64,000 nt of DNA from Anaerohabitans sp964387285 (GCA_964387285.1 CAYLWO010000005.1:62001-126000); one strand, 5' to 3'; shown: positions 27,222 through 36,720, counted from the stretch's first letter. Numbers and translations: made by a program. The notes: generated by a model from the letters alone, not told the origin.

Positions 27222-28826
27222 CTATTTTGCACATCTCTGCAATATCTTTTGCATATTTTTTCCCAGTATGTTTTCCTTTTCCTCTTCTGTCAAATCCGCA
27301 TAAGCGACCCAGCCAAACTGGGGATAGGGATCGCGCATGGGCGCATCAGAACCGTACAACACTCTTGTGGATCCTATTTCTCGCACCATGTATTCAATGA
27401 TCCCTTCAACAACCGAAGTAAAGGTAATTTCCAGAATCACGTTGGGAAATTCACGTGCCAGGTCTACATGCAGGCGGGCTTGTTTCCAACTGGTGCCCGA
27501 GTGGGCCAGAAGAAAGTAAAGTTCGGGATACAGGGGAGCGATTTTGCGCACTTCAGCGGCAAAATTATCCGAATAATGCAAAAGCGCGAACAACCGGTGC
27601 TGATGGCCGTATTCATACCACGGCTGATAGCGCGCATCATCGTAGGCTACGCGCGTCATGGGATGATACGGTTTTAATCCCAGGCAACCGTTTTGTTCAT
27701 GCAGGAAATGAATGTCCTTTTGCCAATCCTTTACGTAATTCGGATCCAGTGAGGCATAGCCGATGATCTCTTCCGGAAAGTCGCGCATGGCCTGCAAGGT
27801 ATCCAGATTGCCCATCTCATAGTCGCCCCAGATGGCGGTCCAGGCGCTGATACAGGTTTTTTGCACGCCCAGTTTACGATTGCGCCGCACCACATGGTCC
27901 GCATCAGACGCGATCATGGCCACGCGGGAAGCGCCGCTGCCGCCGGCATGGGTGATATGGGCGTGTGCGTCAATGACTGGCGTATGCGTAATCGCTTCAC
28001 CCTGTAACGCCCTGACTATTATACGGTCTGCACTAGTAAACTCTTTGGTTTTAATGGACGGCACGCGCAACAGGCGTTGTAAATTACCGGCGGCAATTGC
28101 TTTTTTCTGCTCCAGGGTCAGATCAGCATAGTCAATATAAGCCCGGGCAGCGCCGCAACTTTTAATGGGCGCCTCGCTGCCGAACAACAACCGTTCATGG
28201 CCGATGGTTTCACACCAGAATTCCAGCATGCGATTGCCCTGGTAATTGGAAAATTCAAAATAGAGATTTGGATAGCGCACGGCCATAGGCGCCAGGGTGC
28301 GGGTGGCCTCCCAACGCACGCTGTGCAATAGAACGTTCAATCTCGGATAGTTCTGACAGATCCAGGCAACCTCCGGCCAGGTGATCTGCACCGCATCGCC
28401 GTAACGACCAGCATCGACGATCAGCAGAATTCCGGCTTCCTGCAGTGCAGACAACAAAGGTCCCAGGGTGCATTCATCGACCGGAAATTCATAAATACGA
28501 GGATACAGTTTTAACGCGCGGACATTTTGCGCTTCCATTTCCTGCAGCAGATGATCCGGTTTCGGAAATTCGTTGGTCTGATGCGGCAATCCGACCCAAC
28601 AGGGATACAGATGGTCGTGCTCACGGCAGAGAGCGGAAATTTGCGGGTTGCCTAAATCTGGATGAATTTCACGCGCCTGTTGTGAAAAGGCCAGGGCCGC
28701 GTGAATATGACAACGCTCCATTTCCTGTAAAAGATGGTCCACGCTCCACGATTCCAGCGAGTCAGCAGCCGTATGGCGGCCGATGGCGGTAAAGCAATCG
28801 AAATAGACAATTGAATCTTGTGACAT
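27222..28826 (-). CDS. Tandem amidohydrolase-2 protein, first half degenerate
   Basis: 534 residues made of two amidohydrolase_2 TIM barrels in a row (about 1-265 and 280-534). The second half keeps the metal-binding pattern: DAHAHI, a His in LLAHSG and an Asp in YGSDAP. The first half matches it along its length but has DCFTAI where HxH should be and GSEAP instead of GSDAP, so it is probably non-catalytic. Both halves end alike (YADLTLEQKKAI and YADLTEEEKENI). Its gene follows the S9 peptidase by 10 bases in the same operon. Substrate unknown. Confidence 0.85.
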   Translation of the reverse strand: MSQDSIVYFDCFTAIGRHTAADSLESWSVDHLLQEMERCHIHAALAFSQQAREIHPDLGNPQISALCREHDHLYPCWVGLPHQTNEFPKPDHLLQEMEAQNVRALKLYPRIYEFPVDECTLGPLLSALQEAGILLIVDAGRYGDAVQITWPEVAWICQNYPRLNVLLHSVRWEATRTLAPMAVRYPNLYFEFSNYQGNRMLEFWCETIGHERLLFGSEAPIKSCGAARAYIDYADLTLEQKKAIAAGNLQRLLRVPSIKTKEFTSADRIIVRALQGEAITHTPVIDAHAHITHAGGSGASRVAMIASDADHVVRRNRKLGVQKTCISAWTAIWGDYEMGNLDTLQAMRDFPEEIIGYASLDPNYVKDWQKDIHFLHEQNGCLGLKPYHPMTRVAYDDARYQPWYEYGHQHRLFALLHYSDNFAAEVRKIAPLYPELYFLLAHSGTSWKQARLHVDLAREFPNVILEITFTSVVEGIIEYMVREIGSTRVLYGSDAPMRDPYPQFGWVAYADLTEEEKENILGKNMQKILQRCAK

Positions 28827-28836
28827 GAAAAATTCC

Positions 28837-31257
28837 TTATTTTACATATTTTTCCAACCACTGATCCATTTCCCACAACATGTGCAAAATAGATTCCCTG
28901 GCCTGATAACCGTGACTCTCGGCAGGAAGAATGACCAGCCGGGTAGTCTTGCCCAATCCCTTTAAAGCGGCGTAATAGCGTTCGCTTTGCAGGGGAAAAG
29001 TGCCGGTGTTGTTATCCGCTTCGCCATGAATGAGCAAAATCGGTTTTCGTACCTTGTCCGCTGTCATAAAAGGCGACATGCGGATATACGTTTCTGGCGC
29101 GTCCCACAGCAGTCTTTCTTCCGCCTGAAAGCCGAATGGCGTCAACGTTCGATTATAAGCGCCGCTGCGCGCAATGCCGGCAGCAAATAGATCGCAATGG
29201 CTGAGCAGATTTGCGGTCATAAAAGCGCCGTAGGAATGACCGCCTATGGCGATTCGTTTGCGGTCCGCAACGCCGCGCCGGACGACTTCTTCAACAGCGG
29301 CTTTTGCGCCGGCAACCAATTGCTGCACATAGGTATCATTAGGTTCCTGCTCGCCTTCACCGATAATCGGCAACGCCGGATCATCCAGGATCGCATAACC
29401 GCGCATCAACCAGAACAACGGCGATCCTGAACTGATGCGCACGAACCGATAAGGCGAATCCGTCACCTGTCCGGCTGCGGCAGCGCTCTTGAACTCTTGC
29501 GGATAGGCCCACATCAACATGGGCAACGGACCCTGGTCAAGTGAATAATCTGGCGGCAAGTAGAGCGTAGCGGTCAGGGAAACGCCGTCCTGACGTTTAT
29601 AGGTAATGAGTTCCTTTTTTACCTGCTTGAGTTGCGGTGTGGGATGTGGGAAAAAGGTCAGTTGTGTAGTCTTTTTTCCGGACACCGGCGTAACAAAATA
29701 GTTCGGTTGTTCAGCCACTGCTTCGCGACGCGTCAGCAGGGATTTGCCGTTTTGCAGAATGTCCAGGACAAATTCGTAATAAGGAGCCCGGCATTGCCAC
29801 AATCGTTTTGTTTGCCCTTCGGCAAGACCACAGGCATCCAAAAAGGGCAAATCACCCTGTGGAGAAGCGCCTTCGCCGCGCAGATAGATCGAGGTGTTAT
29901 CAGTCGTAAAACGTAAAATCCGTCCACCACTTGGCGTTGCTTGCGTCATGGGATGGCCGGGATGATGGTAACGGTCTTCGGAAGAATAATCGAAAAGTAG
30001 ACGCGGTTTTTGTCCGGGATTGTTCGGATTAGCCAACCACACACGCGTTTGTCGCGTCATCCACCACGATTCATAAATCAGAGCCTTGTCCTGCCGTCCC
30101 CAATAGATATTATCAAAGCGCAATGCCAGTTTTACCCATAATTCCGGTTGCCGGCTAAAGGGCGCAGTCTGGCAGAAAACATGATCGCGGATTTCCGCTT
30201 TTTGTTTGGGATCGCCGTTGTCCTGAGCTTCTGTCCAGCAGAGAACCGCGGGCGCGTCCTGCCGCCACATGAAATTGCGCGGACCGGTCGGAACTGCGTC
30301 GTTGCCGATAGGAACCTCTTCGGCCAAAGGCAAATCGGCCACGGTCTTTATCAATTGACCTTCAAGATTGTAAATATTTACTGCATAAGGAAATCTATAA
30401 TAGGGAACCAGATATGAGAACGGACGATGAATGGTCTGCACCAGAAAATAGCGATTGTCCGGTGAAAGTTCCACAGAGCGATAAAACGCAGTCGGCAACA
30501 GAGGACGCGTCGCTCCCTGCAGGTCGATGAGGGCTATTTCACTCTGGCCATAGTATTCAAAAAGCGACTCATCATAACCGTTTTTCATCAAGTCCTGAAA
30601 AGTGGGCGCGGGCGTTTTCTTGCCCAGATTCTCCTGAATGATCGGGCCTGTCGGCGTTGTTAAAGCGGCAGGCGCCGGCTCTCGATTTTCTGGAACCAGT
30701 TTTACCAGCAGGGTATTGTTGTCCGCCAACCAGGAAAAGGGCAGACCCTGAACCGCATGAATGCGGCGATGAGAAATCTGTTTGGCTTGCAGCGTGTGCA
30801 CGTCTGCCACCCACAATCTCAAGCCGTCGTCCTGACTGGTGGTAAAGGCGATTTTTTGTCCGTCAGGCGACCATTGCACATTACGGATGCGAACCTGGTC
30901 CGGCAGTCCGGTGATTTCGCTTTCCTTGCCGTCCGGCAACTTTTTTAACGCCAGCTTTATAAAGTAACTGCTGCGGCTGGGGGCAAAGGTTTTAGGATTG
31001 ATGCGCAGCCCGGCTAAACGCAGTTCCGGTTGCGCCAGTTCGGCAATGGATGGAAAACTCGGTAAAGACATGATCAATAGATGGGTCTGCACTGGACTGA
31101 CGCTCACCAACGGCGTTGGCGGCGCATCCACCAGATCCATGATTGCATGCGGCGGTTGTCGGTAGCCGTTTTCTTCGGCCAAGGCCATACGTACTGTCGC
31201 AAAACAGAATAAAAGCAGGAAAAAGATTTTATATAAAGATTCAGAATGATCCAGCAT
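28837..31257 (-). CDS. Secreted S9 family (prolyl oligopeptidase-type) peptidase
   Basis: 806 residues from ATG 31257, chosen because CGGAG lies five bases upstream, the signal peptide begins there (IFFLLLFCFATVRMALA), and a 27-codon extension would overlap the upstream gene. The N-terminal half is propeller-like (WSPDGQKIAFTT and similar). The C-terminal alpha/beta hydrolase has the nucleophile in GGHSYGAFM, the Asp in HGEADNNTG and the His in ESHGYQ about 30 residues from the end. It would cleave peptides in the periplasm or outside. Part of a four-gene minus-strand operon. Confidence 0.9.
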   Translation of the reverse strand: MLDHSESLYKIFFLLLFCFATVRMALAEENGYRQPPHAIMDLVDAPPTPLVSVSPVQTHLLIMSLPSFPSIAELAQPELRLAGLRINPKTFAPSRSSYFIKLALKKLPDGKESEITGLPDQVRIRNVQWSPDGQKIAFTTSQDDGLRLWVADVHTLQAKQISHRRIHAVQGLPFSWLADNNTLLVKLVPENREPAPAALTTPTGPIIQENLGKKTPAPTFQDLMKNGYDESLFEYYGQSEIALIDLQGATRPLLPTAFYRSVELSPDNRYFLVQTIHRPFSYLVPYYRFPYAVNIYNLEGQLIKTVADLPLAEEVPIGNDAVPTGPRNFMWRQDAPAVLCWTEAQDNGDPKQKAEIRDHVFCQTAPFSRQPELWVKLALRFDNIYWGRQDKALIYESWWMTRQTRVWLANPNNPGQKPRLLFDYSSEDRYHHPGHPMTQATPSGGRILRFTTDNTSIYLRGEGASPQGDLPFLDACGLAEGQTKRLWQCRAPYYEFVLDILQNGKSLLTRREAVAEQPNYFVTPVSGKKTTQLTFFPHPTPQLKQVKKELITYKRQDGVSLTATLYLPPDYSLDQGPLPMLMWAYPQEFKSAAAAGQVTDSPYRFVRISSGSPLFWLMRGYAILDDPALPIIGEGEQEPNDTYVQQLVAGAKAAVEEVVRRGVADRKRIAIGGHSYGAFMTANLLSHCDLFAAGIARSGAYNRTLTPFGFQAEERLLWDAPETYIRMSPFMTADKVRKPILLIHGEADNNTGTFPLQSERYYAALKGLGKTTRLVILPAESHGYQARESILHMLWEMDQWLEKYVK

Positions 31258-31279
31258 AATGACTCCGTTTTCTTTCTTC

Positions 31280-31918
31280 TTACTCGTCACAAGTGCATTC
31301 CAATCCTGCCGCTTTAGCATAGGATTCCTTGCCTTCACTGATGGAAAAGTATATCAGCCCCAGTGCACCCAGACTGTCGATCCAGCCAAACCCGGAAAGT
31401 TGATAGATGAAACTGGAAACCAGTAAAATGATCGACATATATACGCAGGTCAAGGTGCAATTTGCATCAGCGAGAATGGGTGCAGAAGCAAGTGCGTGTC
31501 CGGTTCTTCGCTTAGCAACCACCAACGCCCACATGATCAGGATGGAAATGATGGCGATGACAAGTCCGGGCACTGTAGTTTCGGGTTTATGATGAATGGC
31601 AATGTTATATATGGCAGTCGCACCAAGCCCTGCCGCCAATAAGTAAAAGGAAAGACCCGTGATGCGCAAAGCAGTTCGCTCGAATTTTGAGCGCGATGAA
31701 TCGGGATGGCGGCGGATGCGCAGTACCATCGCTAAAATGCCAACGCCGGACAATACCTCGATGAAAGAGTCGATGCCAAAACCAAAAAGAGTGAGTGCTT
31801 CATCCACAGCACCGAAATAAAGCGAGACCAATCCCTCGATCAGGTTATAGAGAATGGTGAACCAGGAAAGGTAGAGCGCATGTTGCCAATATTTATTCGT
31901 ATCTGTTGCCTTTTGCAT
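31280..31918 (-). CDS. CDF-like integral membrane protein without the cytoplasmic domain
   Basis: 212 residues with about six hydrophobic segments. LFGFGIDSFIE and ILADANCTLTC match the transmembrane metal-site helices of cation diffusion facilitators, but the second site carries cysteines where HxxxD is usual, and the cytoplasmic dimerisation domain is absent. The C-terminus is Cys/acidic (ECTCDE), possibly metal-binding. Two bases separate it from the aminotransferase stop codon region, so it is co-transcribed. Heavy-metal transport is the best guess. Confidence 0.75.
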   Translation of the reverse strand: MQKATDTNKYWQHALYLSWFTILYNLIEGLVSLYFGAVDEALTLFGFGIDSFIEVLSGVGILAMVLRIRRHPDSSRSKFERTALRITGLSFYLLAAGLGATAIYNIAIHHKPETTVPGLVIAIISILIMWALVVAKRRTGHALASAPILADANCTLTCVYMSIILLVSSFIYQLSGFGWIDSLGALGLIYFSISEGKESYAKAAGLECTCDE

Positions 31919-31921
31919 AAT

Positions 31922-33133
31922 TTACCGACAAACCTCCTTCATGGCCCTGCGCATTTTATCAAGGGTTTCATCAATGTCCGCTGGTTGATGGGCCAGAGAG
32001 ATGAACCACCGCACATTGGCAAAGATGCCCTGTTGATACAGCAGGGAATAGAAACGATCGTAGATTTTAATATTTTCCGGTTCCGGAAGGTCAAAGCGAA
32101 TGGTTTGCGCAACTTCCAAACCGATCATGACAGCCGGCGATTTGCACTCCCGGCAGATCTCTTCAAATCCCTGACGCAATCGTTGTCCCATGGCATAGAG
32201 ATGTCTGATAACCTCCTGCTCCGCCAATACCTGCATGGTTGCACAACAGGCTGCCAGAGAAATGGTTTCTCCGGCATGGGTTGTGGTTAAAACAGTTTTA
32301 TTCAAGGCGGACATGACCTCTTTATTAGCGACAAAAGCGGAAACCGGATAACCGTTAGCCAACGCTTTAGCAAATGCGGAGAAATCGGGAATGACTCCAT
32401 AATATGCAGGGGCGCCGCCCAGCGCCATGCGAAAGCCGGTGAGTATTTCATCAAAGACCAGCAAACTGCCGTGCTGGTTGCACAGCTCACGCATGCGTTT
32501 GACAAAGTCGTGTCCGAGATTTTCATTCCAATCATAAGGCTCGATGACGGCGCAGGCGATTTGCGAACCGTATTCGGCAAAAACCGATTCGAGCTGCGCA
32601 ATGTTGCCGTATTCGACTTCATGAACCAGCGAGCGGACCGCTTGTGGAACGCCGGAGTGAGGCCAATTGCAGGTGAACCAGTCGTTATAACCATGGTAAC
32701 CGACGGATAGAATATGATCCCGGCCGGTGAGGCTGCGCGACAGACGTACGCAACAACTGTTGGCGTCATTGCCGGTTTTCATGAAATGAACTTGGTCTGC
32801 CCACTGAATGTTTTGCAGCAAGGCTTCAGCCGCCTGCAATTCTATCGGAGAAGCCATACTGAACAAAACGCCTTTTTTCAGCTGTCTTTGCACCGCTTCT
32901 TCGACAACAGGGTGACGATGACCGAGAAGGATGGGGCCCAGACTGCAACGGTAATCGATGTACTCCTTGTCGTCCAAATCCCAAATGCGACAGCCCAGCC
33001 CGCGATCGATAAAAGGCGGCATGGGGTCCTGCTCGGGTTTATGACGTTTGGCATTGGTTTGCGTCGCCCAGGGAATGAGCGCTTGTGCTTTGTGAAAATA
33101 TTGTTGATGTTTCGGTGTCATGGGTCGCTCCAT
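31922..33133 (-). CDS. Class III aminotransferase, glutamate-1-semialdehyde mutase-like
   Basis: 403 residues with the fold-type I PLP layout. The PLP-stacking and phosphate residues lie in KTGNDANSCCVRL; VFDEILTGFR is the conserved Asp strand; the Schiff-base lysine is in FAKALANGYP; and TTHAGETISLAA follows. Homologues are HemL-like mutases or aminotransferases acting on sugars and amino ketones; it is shorter than HemL and no other haem genes are near, so a tetrapyrrole role is not supported. Either ATG at 33133 or one 12 bases later could be the start. It opens a four-gene operon. Confidence 0.87.
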   Translation of the reverse strand: MERPMTPKHQQYFHKAQALIPWATQTNAKRHKPEQDPMPPFIDRGLGCRIWDLDDKEYIDYRCSLGPILLGHRHPVVEEAVQRQLKKGVLFSMASPIELQAAEALLQNIQWADQVHFMKTGNDANSCCVRLSRSLTGRDHILSVGYHGYNDWFTCNWPHSGVPQAVRSLVHEVEYGNIAQLESVFAEYGSQIACAVIEPYDWNENLGHDFVKRMRELCNQHGSLLVFDEILTGFRMALGGAPAYYGVIPDFSAFAKALANGYPVSAFVANKEVMSALNKTVLTTTHAGETISLAACCATMQVLAEQEVIRHLYAMGQRLRQGFEEICRECKSPAVMIGLEVAQTIRFDLPEPENIKIYDRFYSLLYQQGIFANVRWFISLAHQPADIDETLDKMRRAMKEVCR

Positions 33134-33167
33134 TTTTTATGTCCTGATAAATAATTTATGAATTGTT

Positions 33168-33177
33168 TTTGTACAAA
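33168..33177. promoter_or_regulatory. Short palindrome in a divergent promoter region
   Basis: TTTGTACAAA is a perfect 10-bp palindrome in the AT-rich 113-base gap between the divergent aminotransferase and heparinase-like genes. It is a possible operator; no regulator gene is adjacent. Confidence 0.3.
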
Positions 33178-33246
33178 CAAAGAAATTAATCATTTTGAAA
33201 ACGTAAAAGATTTAGTAAATTCGGTTGGTCAATGAAAGGATTTGGT

Positions 33247-35223
33247 ATGAAACGAAGACAATTTCTCCAAACCATGGCTGCAGTCCCTGCGCTCGGGCTG
33301 ATGTCCCAAACACGAGCCGAGTCGGCGGGCGTCGGGTTGTTTTTTGATGCTGCTGATATCCCCAACTTGAGAAAAAAATGGCAATTGCCTTTGTTCGAAA
33401 AGTATGTTCAGGAAAATCTCAGCGTCAATTTGAAGGGTGATGAAAAATTTTTACAAAAAGAATTGGACTTTAACAATCATATTCGTCATATTGCCCGGGC
33501 TGATCAGATTCTGATACGGGAATCCTTCGTTTACCTGATGACAGGACAACAAGCGCGGCTCGATCTGGCTTTGCTCGCTCTTAAAAAAATCCTGGCTTAT
33601 CCGCAGTGGGACTATTTTATGGAAGCGGGCACAGACATCATCGGCTTCCAGCGCGCGCCGGAAACCACTATGGCCGTATGTCTGGCCTACGATTGGCTGT
33701 CAGCCGTTCTGGATAAGAAAACCAAACAGACTATTTTACAACAGCTGGGACCCAAAGGGTGCGAGCCCTGTTATCGCACGTTGTTCGGTTTGCGCTATCC
33801 CGATCAAGTAAAAGGGTGGGGCTTCGCGCCGACCGTGCAATTAGAGCCACGCGATTTTTCCCGCTGGCCCTATTTTATCAACAACACCAATCTCAAAGCC
33901 ATTCCGTTGTGCGGGCTGGCCCTGGGCGCCGCCACCCTGTTGGGTACGAGCGAGCAAACGGACAAGTGGTTCGAGATGGTCAGGTACAGTTATGAAACGC
34001 TGGCCCTGCTTTATCATCGCGATGGAAGTTATCCGGAGGGCAGCTCCTACGGCGGCTATACCACCATTCACATGCTTATGGCGCAAGTTGTTCTACAGCG
34101 CAAGTTGGGCATTGATTTGTTCGATCGCATCAATTACAACGGGTTTATTGAATTCATGATCGGTTTGCACATGCCGCATGATGATCCCAAAGATTCATGC
34201 GTGAATTTTGGCGATGGCGGCGCTGCCATGCTGTCCGGCATCGGATTTTATGTGGCTGCCAAGACCCGCGACGGATTGGCGCAGCAGGCCGGATTGCATT
34301 ACCACCGCGGTCATGATCCATTTTCCGTCATCTGGTATGATCCCACGGTGATTCCGGAAGCGCCGGACGTCAAAGATCATTTTAAACATTTTGATTTAGG
34401 TTGGATCGTATATCGAACCGGTTACCGGACGAATGATCTGGTAGCGGCCATGCGCAGCGGGCCGCCGGCCAATCATGAACATGGCGATCGTAATTCTCTT
34501 ATACTCAAAGCTTTTGGTGAGATTCTCCTCGCTGACAACAAACATCCGACCTATGACCATGAAAAACCGGGTTGGATTTTGCGCACGGCGTTGGCACACA
34601 ACACCGTTTTAATCGACGGCGTGGGTCATCCCTATATAGACGGCAAAGAGGGCACCAATATGTCCAGGGACGAGGCCGTTGTTGTGCGCAAGGGGCTGCG
34701 TAAGAATTTTGTTTTCTGGAGCAGCGATGCCACGCCGGCTTATTGTTTGGCCAATCCTGATATCGCTGTGGTGATTCGTTCTGTCTTTATTGTACCGGAA
34801 ATTCCTTTGCTGATTGTGGTTGACTCGATCAGAAAAGAAGAAAAAGATTCCCTGTTTTCCTGTCGTTGGCATGTGGAGAACAGCGACCGGCAGGGCAGCG
34901 CAACGCTGCAACTGGACGGTTTTACCATTCATCGTCCCAACGCCCGGTTTTTTGCCAAATGCACCAGTGACCAGGGAGTAGTGGTGCAAACGGATACCAT
35001 GCCGATGCCGGTTGAAACCGGCGTTTATCCTTTTGTGCAGGTGAGTACAAAAATAAAAAGTCAGCGCGCCGTTTTCATCATGGTCGGTATGCCGTTAGCA
35101 AAGGATGAAGCGGATCCGGTCATGACCGTAAAACAGGAAGGGGAGATATCTGTAACGCACAAGGGCAAGCAGCATCTCCTGAACTTGAGCATGAGTGGTG
35201 ATTTGCCTTTCCTGTCCATGTAA
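33247..35223 (+). CDS. Heparinase II/III-like protein with Tat-like signal
   Basis: 658 residues from ATG 33247, preferred over 33232 because AAAGGA lies at proper distance. The N-terminus MKRRQFLQTMAAVPALGLM has two arginines before a hydrophobic core, suggesting Tat-dependent export, though the twin-arginine motif is imperfect. A helical N-terminal half is followed by the heparinase II/III motif ANHEHGDRNSLILKAFGE and AHNTVLIDG (about residues 405-460). It probably cleaves acidic polysaccharides. It is only distantly similar to the lyase-like protein at 17008 and stands alone. Confidence 0.82.
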   Translation: MKRRQFLQTMAAVPALGLMSQTRAESAGVGLFFDAADIPNLRKKWQLPLFEKYVQENLSVNLKGDEKFLQKELDFNNHIRHIARADQILIRESFVYLMTGQQARLDLALLALKKILAYPQWDYFMEAGTDIIGFQRAPETTMAVCLAYDWLSAVLDKKTKQTILQQLGPKGCEPCYRTLFGLRYPDQVKGWGFAPTVQLEPRDFSRWPYFINNTNLKAIPLCGLALGAATLLGTSEQTDKWFEMVRYSYETLALLYHRDGSYPEGSSYGGYTTIHMLMAQVVLQRKLGIDLFDRINYNGFIEFMIGLHMPHDDPKDSCVNFGDGGAAMLSGIGFYVAAKTRDGLAQQAGLHYHRGHDPFSVIWYDPTVIPEAPDVKDHFKHFDLGWIVYRTGYRTNDLVAAMRSGPPANHEHGDRNSLILKAFGEILLADNKHPTYDHEKPGWILRTALAHNTVLIDGVGHPYIDGKEGTNMSRDEAVVVRKGLRKNFVFWSSDATPAYCLANPDIAVVIRSVFIVPEIPLLIVVDSIRKEEKDSLFSCRWHVENSDRQGSATLQLDGFTIHRPNARFFAKCTSDQGVVVQTDTMPMPVETGVYPFVQVSTKIKSQRAVFIMVGMPLAKDEADPVMTVKQEGEISVTHKGKQHLLNLSMSGDLPFLSM

Positions 35224-35351
35224 AATATTTTAGTTGCATTAATAGAATATTTCTTTATCTTACTTTGTGCATTGCTTGCATGAAAACGATTACGGGCTTG
35301 GTCTTCGATCAGACCTGTCGACGAGAATTCATGAGAACGAGGATGTAAAGC

Positions 35352-36266
35352 ATGCTGAAAACGTTCGACATCATCGATGGTAAAGTCCAATCTGCAGAAG
35401 GCCCTGACTGTCGCATCCTGGCATTTTTTAATCTGGACGAACAGGAAAAAAAGTATCTCACCGCGGATCTGAATATCGATGAGCATACTTTGAATTCGTC
35501 CTTGGATCCGGACGAACTGGCGCGTTTAGAATTTGAACCGGATCATATCGCGTTAATCTACAAACGGCCGAAAAATTATTCTGCCGAAGACCTCTTTTTG
35601 TTTCGCGTCACCTCCATGGGACTTTTTGTCTTCAACGACCGCATCATCATGGTGTCCAACGAAGAGTTGCCTTTCTTTGACGACAAAAGATTCAACAAAG
35701 TGACCTCGCTCAAAGACGTCATGCTCAAGATATTTTTCCGGTCGGTGTTTCATTATCTGGAACATTTAAAGATCATCAACATGATATCAGATGATCTGGA
35801 AGACAAGATTAATCTCTCCATGGAAAACAAGTACCTTCTTAATCTGTTCACTTTGGAAAAGAGCCTGGTCTATTATCTGAACGCCATCAACGGCAATTCC
35901 AATCTGCTGCAAAAGTTAAAGAACTATGCGAGTAAAATCGGCTTTACCCAGGAAGAGGAAGAACTGCTGGACGATTTGATCATTGAAAATTCCCAATGCT
36001 ACAAGCAGTCGGAAATCTATTCCAACATTCTGTCCGGCCTCATGGATGCACGCGTGTCCATTGTCAGCAACAATCTCAATGTGCTGATGAAAACGCTCAA
36101 CATCATCACCATCGGCATCATGGTGCCGACTTTTGTGGTGAGCGCTTTTTCCATGAATGTCTCCATTCCCCTGGAAAAAAATCCCTACGCTTTCATCCTG
36201 ATCCTCGGCATGGCCCTGATTTCCGTTGTCGGTTTTATGATGTTTTGGCGATATAAAAAATGGTGA
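35352..36266 (+). CDS. CorA family divalent cation transporter
   Basis: 304 residues. A long cytoplasmic alpha/beta domain and stalk helix (about 1-240) precede two C-terminal membrane helices (about 245-265 and 275-297), the CorA topology. The selectivity motif between them is normally GMN; here it reads SMN (AFSMNVSIPL). It would move Mg, Co or Zn through a pentameric pore. The basic tail RYKKW is typical. Monocistronic as far as can be seen. Confidence 0.87.
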   Translation: MLKTFDIIDGKVQSAEGPDCRILAFFNLDEQEKKYLTADLNIDEHTLNSSLDPDELARLEFEPDHIALIYKRPKNYSAEDLFLFRVTSMGLFVFNDRIIMVSNEELPFFDDKRFNKVTSLKDVMLKIFFRSVFHYLEHLKIINMISDDLEDKINLSMENKYLLNLFTLEKSLVYYLNAINGNSNLLQKLKNYASKIGFTQEEEELLDDLIIENSQCYKQSEIYSNILSGLMDARVSIVSNNLNVLMKTLNIITIGIMVPTFVVSAFSMNVSIPLEKNPYAFILILGMALISVVGFMMFWRYKKW

Positions 36267-36331
36267 TTTTTTGAATACTTTTTGGTTTTTCAGCATCAAA
36301 ATATAAAAGAACCGCTAATTCGAGTTTGTAT

Positions 36332-36562
36332 ATGTCCTGCGATAAAATTTTACGGCAAATCTGCGATGAATTGGCCGAGGATATTCATTCCGAGCTGTGC
36401 GAAAACATTCGCCTTCATCTCAGTTCCTGTCCGCACTGTAATCAACAACTTTCTTCCATGCGCAACGTTGTACACCTCTATCAATGCATTAAGGAGCAAG
36501 AGGTGCCTGCAGAAATCCATCAACGACTGTTAACTCTGCTCAAGGTCTCCGAAATCGCCTAG
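36332..36562 (+). CDS. Small zinc-finger (zf-HC2-like) protein
   Basis: 76 residues. HLSSCPHC provides a His and two Cys spaced as in the zf-HC2 fold of anti-sigma factors, with C16 and C25 nearby as possible ligands. No membrane helix is present, so it would be a soluble anti-sigma-like or regulatory protein. The start ATG 36332 has no clear ribosome binding site. No sigma factor gene lies next to it; LexA follows after about 225 bases. Confidence 0.6.
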   Translation: MSCDKILRQICDELAEDIHSELCENIRLHLSSCPHCNQQLSSMRNVVHLYQCIKEQEVPAEIHQRLLTLLKVSEIA

Positions 36563-36603
36563 ATTCTCTGTTTGAGAAAAAGGTGTACATTTTAACAATT
36601 TGC

Positions 36604-36632
36604 TTGACAAATCAGCTTAAATTTTGTATTAT
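36604..36632 (+). promoter_or_regulatory. Sigma70-type promoter of lexA
   Basis: TTGACA (36604-36609), a 17-base spacer and TATTAT (36627-36632) form a near-consensus promoter about 155 bases before the lexA start. Confidence 0.75.
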
Positions 36633-36634
36633 TA

Positions 36635-36652
36635 GGTGATCAAATGGTCACC
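36635..36652 (+). promoter_or_regulatory. Palindrome at the predicted lexA transcription start
   Basis: GGTGATCAAATGGTCACC has arms GGTGA and TCACC with an 8-base spacer and covers the expected start point. It can be a repressor operator, possibly for LexA itself. It is followed by ATTTTTTTT, so as RNA it could also fold as a weak terminator (seven pairs, one wobble). Confidence 0.5.
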
Positions 36653-36720
36653 ATTTTTTTTGATATATTTTTACCTGGAAACGTACCGCGGTATTATGCC
36701 GTCGATTTGAAAAAATTATT

